Of a stretch of DNA of 23,131 bases, positions 16,660-23,131 are shown one piece after another; position 1 is the first letter of the stretch; each line of letters starts with the position of its first letter. Under the pieces are notes generated by a model. It was not told the origin of the DNA and ran no database searches. It saw only the letters and a program-made list of their open reading frames with translations. Both the position numbers and the translations under genes were made by a program. Origin of the DNA: CAKSQF01 sp051868045. Its GTDB lineage: Bacteria > Bacillota > Clostridia > Oscillospirales > CAG-272. The stretch lies in the NCBI GenBank assembly GCA_051868045.1, contig JBJDZN010000056.1, positions 1 through 23,131 on the forward strand, in the 5' to 3' direction.

Positions 16660-17261
16660 GCTTTGAGATCCGTTTGGCTTGCCCTGATGATCTCAAAGTC
16701 ATTGGGGAAATTTATGCACACTACATTCAAAACACCACCGTAACCTTTGAATATACCGTCCCGTCAGAGTCCGCCTTCGCAGAGAGATTCGCTGCGATCA
16801 CAGCAGTTTATCCGTGGCTGGTCGGACTCTCCGACGGAAAAATCGTCGGCTACGCTTATGCCGATCATCCCTTTTCCGATCGAACAGCCTATGGCTGGGA
16901 TGCCGATCTGTCCGTCTACCTGACCCCTTCCTTCACAGGGAAAGGGGTCGGAAGCAGGCTTTATCAGGCTCTGATTGAACTTCTTTGCGAACTTGGATAT
17001 CGGAATGTGTACGGTATTGTGACCGGTGAAAATGCCGTAAGTATGGCTTTTCATCAAAAAATGGGATTCCGTCAGGTAGGCATCATGCAAAATGCGGGAT
17101 TCAAATTTAACCGATGGCTTGATGTTGCCTGGTTCGAGAAGCGAATCTCAGAACTCGGGATTCCCGATCAGATTCCCATGAACATATCAGAATTATCCTC
17201 AGAGCGGTTGAGATCTATTTGTGAAAAGTATTGCCTCTATGAAGGCGATGAGAATAGTTGA
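16656..17261 (+). CDS. GNAT acetyltransferase, phosphinothricin N-acetyltransferase-like
   Basis: A 201-aa acetyl-CoA-dependent enzyme resembling the PAT/YncA branch. IYAHYIQNTTVTFEYTVPS (19-37) and AYADHPFSDRTAYGWD (67-82) are typical of that branch, and the acetyl-CoA loop is G95-KGVG. Family members acetylate phosphinothricin or methionine sulfone/sulfoximine; the natural substrate is uncertain. A C-terminal tail of about 30 residues (from 168) extends beyond the fold. The ATG overlaps the mannosidase stop, so translation is probably coupled. There is no separate promoter or strong ribosome site. Confidence 0.9.
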   Translation: MSFEIRLACPDDLKVIGEIYAHYIQNTTVTFEYTVPSESAFAERFAAITAVYPWLVGLSDGKIVGYAYADHPFSDRTAYGWDADLSVYLTPSFTGKGVGSRLYQALIELLCELGYRNVYGIVTGENAVSMAFHQKMGFRQVGIMQNAGFKFNRWLDVAWFEKRISELGIPDQIPMNISELSSERLRSICEKYCLYEGDENS

Positions 17262-17273
17262 AAGAGTGTTTAC

Positions 17274-18797
17274 ATGAAGTTTTTTAAAAGGATACTGAAC
17301 CGGCTGACCATCGTATGCTTCGCATTGTTGATTCAGCTTGTGTGGCTGTTTTTCATCCTGTTCTATGCAGGAGAAATTACGACCGTCATTTCCATCCTGC
17401 TGAAGGTGCTGTCCGTACTCGTAATTGCACACATCATAAATTCCCCTTCCAATCCCAGCGTAAAACTGGCATGGATTGTGCCGATTCTGATTTTTCCGCT
17501 CTTCGGCGGTGTGATTTATCTGCTGTTCGGCGTGCGTCGCAACTATGGGTATCTACGCAAAAAGTATGAAAAAGCCGATCGGTTGGCTGAGGAGCAAAGG
17601 AGAGATGACAGTCCGATTCTTACGGAAATTGCTCAGATCGACCAACGTATTGCAGGTCAGTGCCGCTATCTGTCAAACAGTGGATTTCCCGTTCATACCC
17701 ACACGGCTGCCGAATACTTTCCTTTGGGGGATGACAACTTCCCGGTTCTTGTAGAGGAACTCAAAAAAGCCAAACGGTTCATCTTCATGGAATACTTCAT
17801 CATCGAAGATGGGGAAATGTGGAATTCCATCCTTGACGTTCTGAAGGAAAAGTCCGCTCAGGGCGTGGATGTCCGCCTGATGTACGACGATATGGGTTGT
17901 ATTCTGAAGCTGGACAAGGATTATGACCGGTATCTGGAGCAGTGCGGAATCAAGTGCGTTGCTTTCAACCGCTTCCGTCCCTTCCTTTCCGTGGTCATGA
18001 ACAACCGGGATCACCGGAAGATCACCGTCATTGACGGAGACGTAGGATTCACAGGCGGAATCAATCTGGCAGATGAGTACATCAACAAGGTCACGAAGTT
18101 CGGACATTGGAAGGACACCGGAATCATGCTGAAAGGCGAGGCGGTGCGGAACCTGACGCTGCTATTCCTCAATCAGTGGAATGCCATGCGTCAGACCGAC
18201 GAATCCTTTGAACCGTTTATGCCGACAGAAGCGGCATCACTTGTGCCGAGCGACGGATATGTCCAACCCTACGGCGACTCCCCGCTGGACTTTGAGATCT
18301 GTGCGGAAAATGTCTATCTCAACATCATCAACCATGCCTGCCGCTATCTCTACATTTTTACCCCTTATCTGATTATCGACAATGAAACCGTGACCGCTCT
18401 GACTCTTGCCGCCAAACGGGGCGTGGACGTTCGGATCATCACCCCTGCAATTCCCGACAAAAAGATCGTCTTTCAGTTGACCCGTTCCTACTATCCGGAG
18501 CTGATCAAGCACGGTGTGAAGATCTACGAATACACTCCCGGATTCGTTCACGCCAAATCCTTTGTCTGCGATGACGAAGTCGCCACTGTCGGTTCGGTTA
18601 ATCTGGATTTCCGATCCCTCTACCATCATTTTGAGTGCGGATGCTATCTGTACAAATCATCAGTGGTGCAAAAGGTCCGGGAGGATTTTGAACAGACGCT
18701 CCAGAAGTCCGCTCCTGTCAAGCATATGACCATCCGGGTCGGATTGTTCAGAGGACTCTGGTATGCCATTCTGCGCCTGTTCTCCCCTCTGTTCTGA
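17274..18797 (+). CDS. cls: Cardiolipin synthase
   Basis: A membrane enzyme that condenses two phosphatidylglycerols to cardiolipin, 507 aa, the usual length for bacterial Cls. The N-terminus has membrane segments (about 12-32, 35-55 and 66-85). Two phospholipase D HKD motifs are complete: H247-x-K249-x4-D254 in NNRDHRKITVIDGD, and H426-x-K428-x4-D433 in GFVHAKSFVCDD, followed by GSVNLDFRS. It starts 12 bases after the acetyltransferase stop, with GAAAGAG overlapping that stop. Last gene of the operon; a terminator follows. Why it is grouped with a mannosidase is unclear. Confidence 0.96.
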   Translation: MKFFKRILNRLTIVCFALLIQLVWLFFILFYAGEITTVISILLKVLSVLVIAHIINSPSNPSVKLAWIVPILIFPLFGGVIYLLFGVRRNYGYLRKKYEKADRLAEEQRRDDSPILTEIAQIDQRIAGQCRYLSNSGFPVHTHTAAEYFPLGDDNFPVLVEELKKAKRFIFMEYFIIEDGEMWNSILDVLKEKSAQGVDVRLMYDDMGCILKLDKDYDRYLEQCGIKCVAFNRFRPFLSVVMNNRDHRKITVIDGDVGFTGGINLADEYINKVTKFGHWKDTGIMLKGEAVRNLTLLFLNQWNAMRQTDESFEPFMPTEAASLVPSDGYVQPYGDSPLDFEICAENVYLNIINHACRYLYIFTPYLIIDNETVTALTLAAKRGVDVRIITPAIPDKKIVFQLTRSYYPELIKHGVKIYEYTPGFVHAKSFVCDDEVATVGSVNLDFRSLYHHFECGCYLYKSSVVQKVREDFEQTLQKSAPVKHMTIRVGLFRGLWYAILRLFSPLF

Positions 18798-18840
18798 CAG
18801 AGAAAAATGCCGTCCGGCATCTCAAAAACAGCAAAATGAT

Positions 18841-18880
18841 AAAAATGCTCCCGTCATAGACAACTACGGGGGCATTTTTT
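18841..18880 (+). terminator. Terminator of the mannosidase-cls operon
   Basis: A 14-bp stem with one T-G wobble (18841-18854 with 18866-18879) has an 11-base loop, and its downstream side ends in a T-run (18875-18880). Confidence 0.9.
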
Positions 18881-18897
18881 CGGTACTGACATACCCG

Positions 18898-18940
18898 GTA
18901 AAAACGAAGACAGTGTGGGTTCAAACCTCACACTGTCTTT
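18898..18940 (-). terminator. Terminator of the Nudix gene
   Basis: An 11-bp stem (18907-18917 with 18929-18939) has an inner GGTT/AACC extension. On the minus strand it is followed by CGTTTTTACC. It lies 17 bases past the Nudix stop. Together with the hairpin at 18841 it separates the convergent genes. Confidence 0.82.
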
Positions 18941-18956
18941 TGTCTGTGGAAAAATA

Positions 18957-19502
18957 TCAACGCAGTTCCCTGCTGAGCCGATCTGCCTTGAGGATTGCGA
19001 TCTGAGTCTTGGCATCGGTAATCGAGCCGTCCATAACCATCTGTACCAGACTGTCCAGTGGGTACTTTTCAATGGACAGAAACTCATCGCTGTCAAAATG
19101 CGGCTTGCCTGCATGCAGTCCTGTGGCAAGATAGATATAGATTTTCTCGGTGGAAATGGCGGGTGATGAGTAAATAAAGCCCAGATAACGAATCTCATCG
19201 GCATGATAGCCGGTTTCCTCTTCCAATTCCCGGCGAATCGCTTCGTCGGGGCTTTCGCCCTTTTCCAGCTTACCGGCAGGGATTTCCAGTGTCTCGCATC
19301 CAGCCCCATACCGATATTGGCGGACAACGGTGACATTGCCGTCCTGATCCAGCGGAAGAACACAAACACCACCCGAATGACACATCACATCCCTATCTGC
19401 CACACTGCCGTCAGGAAGTACAGCTTTACAGGATGCAATCTCAAATACCCGACCCTTAAAGGGATAAAACCGCTCGATTTCTTTCTCCGTTAAATCTGCC
19501 AT
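18957..19502 (-). CDS. nudF: Nudix hydrolase, ADP-ribose pyrophosphatase-like
   Basis: A 181-aa hydrolase that probably splits ADP-ribose or related nucleoside diphosphate sugars. The Nudix box GX5EX7REUXEEXG is intact at residues 77-98 (GKLEKGE...RELEEETG). ETLEIPAGKLE just before it and PAISTEKIYIYLA after it are typical of the ADP-ribose branch. The ATG at 19502 follows CGGAGG by five bases. A GTG two codons earlier lies inside the ribosome site and is rejected. The gene is divergent from alaS. Its leader has a small hairpin (19520-19525 with 19532-19537, AACCTT/AAGGTT). Confidence 0.92.
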   Translation of the reverse strand: MADLTEKEIERFYPFKGRVFEIASCKAVLPDGSVADRDVMCHSGGVCVLPLDQDGNVTVVRQYRYGAGCETLEIPAGKLEKGESPDEAIRRELEEETGYHADEIRYLGFIYSSPAISTEKIYIYLATGLHAGKPHFDSDEFLSIEKYPLDSLVQMVMDGSITDAKTQIAILKADRLSRELR

Positions 19503-19538
19503 AGGCACCTCCGATTGTTAACCTTCATTTTAAGGTTG

Positions 19539-19567
19539 ATTATATCACAAAAAGAACCGTCTGTCAA
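19539..19567 (-). promoter_or_regulatory. Sigma-A promoter of the Nudix gene
   Basis: On the minus strand perfect -35 TTGACA (19562-19567), a 17-base spacer and perfect -10 TATAAT (19539-19544). Confidence 0.93.
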
Positions 19568-19659
19568 GTGGTAAAACGAAAGGAACGGGCGATGTTCGCC
19601 TCAATTCCCATAATACCGTAGATTTTTCGTGTTTTTTTCATCAAATTCTTCTGTTTGTC

Positions 19660-19688
19660 TTGACAGATCGGCGAAAATATGATAAAAT
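19660..19688 (+). promoter_or_regulatory. Sigma-A promoter of alaS
   Basis: -35 TTGACA (19660-19665), a 17-base spacer and -10 TAAAAT (19683-19688). Transcription would start near 19695, about 35 bases before the ATG, so no T-box leader fits. Confidence 0.88.
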
Positions 19689-19729
19689 ATAAGGTACTAT
19701 GAATTCAATTGTGGAGGACACATTATCAT

Positions 19730-22360
19730 ATGGAATGGACATCACTTAACGACATCCGTGAGAAATATCTCACCTTTTTTGAATCCAAAGGACATCTTCG
19801 CCATAAAAGCTTTCCTTTGGTACCCATCGGCGACAAGTCTATCCTGCTGATCAATGCAGGCATGACCCCCCTCAAAAAGTATTTCACCGGTGAGGCTGAG
19901 CCTCCCCGCCACCGTATGACCACCTGCCAGAAGTGCATCCGTACCCCGGATATCGACCGTGTGGGCATCACTGCCCGTCACGGAACCTATTTCGAGATGC
20001 TGGGCAATTTTTCCTTCGGCGATTATTTCAAGCATGACGCCATTCACTGGGCATGGGAATTCATCACCACCGTCCTCAAGATGCCCGTGGACAAGCTGTG
20101 GGTCACCATCTATCAGGAGGATGACGAGGCCTACCACATTTGGGCTGACGAGATCGGTATTGATCCTGCCAAGATCGTTCGTCTAGGCAAGGAAGACAAC
20201 TTCTGGGAACACGGATCCGGTCCCTGCGGTCCCTGCTCCGAAATATACTTCGACCGCGGACCCGAATTCGGATGCGGCAAGCCCGACTGCAAGCCCGGTT
20301 GTGACTGCGACCGCTATATGGAATTCTGGAATCTGGTCTTCACTCAGTTCAACAACGACGGAAACGGTAACTACACCCGTCTGGCAAAACCCAACATCGA
20401 CACCGGTATGGGTCTTGAACGCCTTGCCTGCATCATGCAGGGCGTCAACAACCTCTTCGAGGTGGATACCGTCCGTAACATTATGAAGGCTGTTTCCGAG
20501 AAGGCAGGAATTCACTATGGGGAAAATGAGAAATCCGACATTTCCCTGAGAGTCATCACCGACCACATCCGTTCGTCAACCTTCATGATCTGCGACGGCG
20601 TGATTCCCTCCAACGAAGGACGGGGATATGTCCTGCGCAGACTCCTTCGCCGTGCCGCAAGACATGGCAGACTGCTGGGTATCAGCGGATTGTTCCTTGC
20701 CGACATCTGTGCCGTCGTGGCAAAAGAGAACTATTCCGAGTATCCCGAGCTGACCGAGAAGCTGTCCTATATTCAGAAGGTCATTTCCATGGAGGAAGAG
20801 CGTTTTGCCTCCACCGTGGATGCCGGAATTGCGATCCTTTCCAACATTACCCGCAAGGTTATGCAGGAGGGCAAGCAGGTAATCTCCGGTGAAGATGTCT
20901 TCAAACTGTATGACACCTTCGGATTTCCCTACGATCTGACCCGTGAAATCGCCGCCGAAAGTTCTCTGAAACTGGACGAGGAAGGCTTCAAGCGTCTGAT
21001 GACTGCCCAGAAGGAGCGTGCCAGAAATGCCCGTACCTCCATCTCCGGCTGGTCCGATGCGACCAAATCCCTGTTGTCCGACTTCCCTGCTACCGAGTTC
21101 TTGGGTTATCAGCAGACGGTCTGCGAGGCAAAGGTTCTCGGCATGATCGTGGACGGTATGAAGACCGATTATATCACCGAAGGTGAATTCTCCATCATCA
21201 CTGACAAGACCGTCTTCTACGGCGAGGGCGGCGGACAGGTTGGCGACATTGGCGTGATTTACGATCACGATACCATGATCAACGTTACCGATACCCAGAA
21301 ATCGGGCGGTGTCTATATTCACCAGTGTTCTATGGTCAACGGCGATATTCGTGTTGGAGACGTCGTTCGTCTGGAGATCAACGAACAGCGTCGTCTCTCG
21401 ATTTCCCGAAACCACTCTACCTGCCATCTGCTTCAGGCAGCCCTCAGACAGGTATTGGGCGTTCATGTTGAGCAGGCAGGCTCTTATGTAGATGAATTCC
21501 GGGTTCGTTTCGACTTCACGCATTACGCTCCTTTGTCCGAACAGGAACTGACTCAGGTTGAAAATCTGGTCAATGCCCACATTCTGCTTGGCGAGCCGAT
21601 CACCACTGTGGAAACCGACATCGAGACCGCCAAAAAGAACGGCGCAATGGCACTTTTCGGCGAAAAGTACGGAAAAGTCGTCCGCATGGTCAAGATGGGA
21701 GTCTTCTCCACCGAGCTTTGCGGAGGAACCCATTTGGATAACACCGGCAAAGCAGGTCTTTTCAAGATCATCTCCGAATCTTCCGTTGCCGCAGGTGTGC
21801 GCAGAATTGAGGGTACCACCGGTATCGGCGTGCTGACCCTGATCGGAGAGAAGGATTCTCTGATTGAAGAGACCGCAAAGGAACTGAAGGTCACTAACAC
21901 GTCTGAAATTGCCAAGCGTGCCGCACAGCTTCAGGGTGAACTGAAGGCAGCAAAATCCGAAATCGAGGCTCTGGAGGCTAAGATGGCAGGATCAAAGCTG
22001 GACGAAATCGTTAAGAATTCGGTCAAGGTGAAAGGGGCTACCGTCATTGCCGCCAGAACCGACGGACTGGCACTGGATGCGGTCCGCAACCTGTGCGATA
22101 CCATCCGTGACAAGGATGCGGCTGCCATCATCGTCATTGCATCCGTTCTGGACGGAAAGCTGAACTTCGTCTGCTCCTGCGGCAAGGACGCTCTTGCTCA
22201 GGGTGCCAATGCCGGCAAGATCATCAAAGAGATTGCCGCCATCTGCCAAGGAGGCGGCGGCGGTCGTCCCGACAGTGCCACTGCAGGCGGTAAGGACCTT
22301 TCCAAGATTGACGAGGCAATCGCTGCTGTTCCTGCCGTTGCAGAGAAATATCTGAAGTGA
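19730..22360 (+). CDS. alaS: Alanyl-tRNA synthetase
   Basis: A class II synthetase that charges tRNA-Ala and edits mischarged Ser/Gly, 876 aa, the standard length. The start MEWTSLNDIREKYL is typical. The aminoacylation core has MLGNFSFGDYFKHD in motif 2 style. The editing-domain zinc ligands are H562 and H566 (NHSTCH), C664 and H668 (CGGTH). The C-Ala domain ends with GGGGGRPDSATAGG near residue 850. GTGGAGG lies twelve bases before the ATG, a slightly long spacing. An in-frame TTG seven codons upstream has no ribosome site before it. It overlaps the downstream HAD gene by one base (TGATG). Confidence 0.98.
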   Translation: MEWTSLNDIREKYLTFFESKGHLRHKSFPLVPIGDKSILLINAGMTPLKKYFTGEAEPPRHRMTTCQKCIRTPDIDRVGITARHGTYFEMLGNFSFGDYFKHDAIHWAWEFITTVLKMPVDKLWVTIYQEDDEAYHIWADEIGIDPAKIVRLGKEDNFWEHGSGPCGPCSEIYFDRGPEFGCGKPDCKPGCDCDRYMEFWNLVFTQFNNDGNGNYTRLAKPNIDTGMGLERLACIMQGVNNLFEVDTVRNIMKAVSEKAGIHYGENEKSDISLRVITDHIRSSTFMICDGVIPSNEGRGYVLRRLLRRAARHGRLLGISGLFLADICAVVAKENYSEYPELTEKLSYIQKVISMEEERFASTVDAGIAILSNITRKVMQEGKQVISGEDVFKLYDTFGFPYDLTREIAAESSLKLDEEGFKRLMTAQKERARNARTSISGWSDATKSLLSDFPATEFLGYQQTVCEAKVLGMIVDGMKTDYITEGEFSIITDKTVFYGEGGGQVGDIGVIYDHDTMINVTDTQKSGGVYIHQCSMVNGDIRVGDVVRLEINEQRRLSISRNHSTCHLLQAALRQVLGVHVEQAGSYVDEFRVRFDFTHYAPLSEQELTQVENLVNAHILLGEPITTVETDIETAKKNGAMALFGEKYGKVVRMVKMGVFSTELCGGTHLDNTGKAGLFKIISESSVAAGVRRIEGTTGIGVLTLIGEKDSLIEETAKELKVTNTSEIAKRAAQLQGELKAAKSEIEALEAKMAGSKLDEIVKNSVKVKGATVIAARTDGLALDAVRNLCDTIRDKDAAAIIVIASVLDGKLNFVCSCGKDALAQGANAGKIIKEIAAICQGGGGGRPDSATAGGKDLSKIDEAIAAVPAVAEKYLK

Positions 22361-23115
22361 TGGGGCAGAAATACGCTTTTTTCCTTGATTTTGACGGAAC
22401 ACTGGTGGATCATACCCATCTTCCGGAAGAAAATATCCGTGCCATCGAGCGTGCAAGAGCGGAAGGACATCCCGTGTTCCTGAACACGGGACGTTCCCCT
22501 GCGTTCATCCCAAAATGGATCTATGACAAGGTCACCTTTGACGGAATCCTTGGCGGTTCGGGTGCCTATATTTCCATCGGGGATGAGGTGATTCAGAAGC
22601 TGGTGATTCCCGCCGAGGTTGTTGCGAAAAACTGCCGGTTTATGCAAAAAACGGGACGGCAGTGCATATTCGAGGGGATTGACAAGGTTCTGGTGCTGTC
22701 ACCTGAGTCTGAAACATCCTATGTGACGATTCTGGATGATCGGGACTTTCTCGAAAATCACGCCGACTGCGGAGTGGAAAAACTCAACATCAGAGGCAAA
22801 CTGACTTTCGCCGAGAAACGGTATATTTCCATGTTTTATAAGGTAATCCAGTTCGACGAATATGCCGAATGCTCCATCCCATCCGTCAGCAAGGGAGCAG
22901 CCCTTGAAAAAGTCATGGAACGCTATCCGGGATACCAATCGGTTGCCATCGGGGACAGTGCAAACGACCTTGACATGCTGGCTGTTGCCGATTATTCCGT
23001 GGCAATGGGAAATGCGCCGGAGTCTGTCCGTCATGTCTGCACTGACGAAACCGACACAGTGAACAACGCCGGGGTTGCCAAAGCAATTGTCGGTTTTTTG
23101 GATGGAACCCTGTGA
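22360..23115 (+). CDS. Cof-type HAD-superfamily (IIB) phosphatase
   Basis: A cytoplasmic phosphatase of 251 aa, probably acting on sugar phosphates or similar metabolites. HAD motif I is D10-F-D12-GTL, motif II is T43 in LNTGRS, motif III is K178 in SVSKG, and motif IV is D199-SAND203 in IGDSANDLDML. A C2-type cap lies between motifs II and III. The ATG at 22360 overlaps the alaS stop by one base, and a GTG one codon earlier (22357) is an alternative. There is no strong ribosome site, so translation is probably coupled to alaS. The gene is complete; no terminator is visible before the window ends. Confidence 0.92.
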   Translation: MGQKYAFFLDFDGTLVDHTHLPEENIRAIERARAEGHPVFLNTGRSPAFIPKWIYDKVTFDGILGGSGAYISIGDEVIQKLVIPAEVVAKNCRFMQKTGRQCIFEGIDKVLVLSPESETSYVTILDDRDFLENHADCGVEKLNIRGKLTFAEKRYISMFYKVIQFDEYAECSIPSVSKGAALEKVMERYPGYQSVAIGDSANDLDMLAVADYSVAMGNAPESVRHVCTDETDTVNNAGVAKAIVGFLDGTL

Positions 23116-23131
23116 GTCTTCAAATCCTCAT

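Noticed and set aside
18907..18939. tRNA-like T-arm (GTGGG TTCAAAC CTCAC) resembling the end of a tRNA gene
   Set aside because: No acceptor, D or anticodon arms and no CCA can be built around it. The sequence is fully explained as a symmetric terminator hairpin of the Nudix gene.
19583..19597. LexA-like box GAAC-N7-GTTC between the Nudix and alaS promoters
   Set aside because: The Gram-positive LexA site needs GAAC-N4-GTTC; the spacing here is seven bases, and neither neighbour is an SOS gene.
1..23131. Mobile elements, CRISPR arrays, toxin-antitoxin or defence systems
   Set aside because: No transposase, integrase, repeat-spacer pattern or defence-type gene was found. All large genes are recognisable housekeeping or metabolic families, apart from the two unknowns listed.

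Overview
The window carries ordinary chromosomal genes of a low-to-medium GC Gram-positive bacterium, most likely class Clostridia (Bacillota). The clues are a HrcA/CIRCE-controlled groESL operon, strong TTGACA-N17-TATAAT type promoters, AGGAGG-like ribosome binding sites, many intrinsic terminators, a SleB-type hydrolase with copper-amine-oxidase-like stalk domains, and a cysteine-rich protein of a type I associate with Clostridia. I see no insertion sequences, phage genes, integrases, CRISPR arrays, rRNA or tRNA genes.

Layout. 1-264 is the tail of an unidentified gene. 265-776 is a gene-poor stretch with two terminators, a possible small RNA or micro-ORF between them, and the leader of the cysteine-rich gene (777-1595, +). 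A bidirectional terminator separates that gene from a minus-strand operon: MBL-fold hydrolase, gltX, glnS (5680 down to 1671). Next, on the minus strand, come a SleB-type hydrolase, a GNAT acetyltransferase, a hemolysin III/PAQR membrane protein, and groES-groEL. An AGCS sodium:amino acid symporter (+) converges with homoserine dehydrogenase (-). A plus-strand operon (13555-18797) holds a GH38 alpha-mannosidase, a PAT-like acetyltransferase and cardiolipin synthase. A Nudix hydrolase (-) and alaS (+) are divergent, and alaS overlaps a HAD phosphatase gene by one base.

How the genes relate. Three aminoacyl-tRNA synthetases are present. Having both GluRS and GlnRS implies direct Gln-tRNA charging rather than the GatCAB transamidation route. 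Neither aaRS transcription unit has room for a T-box leader. Start codons were moved downstream from the longest frame wherever a Shine-Dalgarno sequence argued for it (gltX, hlyIII, groES, AGCS, mannosidase, nudix, alaS, HAD).

I found no convincing new multi-gene system. The most interesting leads are the cysteine-rich protein of unknown function, a 12-bp perfect palindrome next to a terminator-like hairpin at 5885-5961, the small transcript candidate at 365-512, the HFGT variant of the HIGH motif in GltX, and the mannosidase-acetyltransferase-cardiolipin synthase operon.
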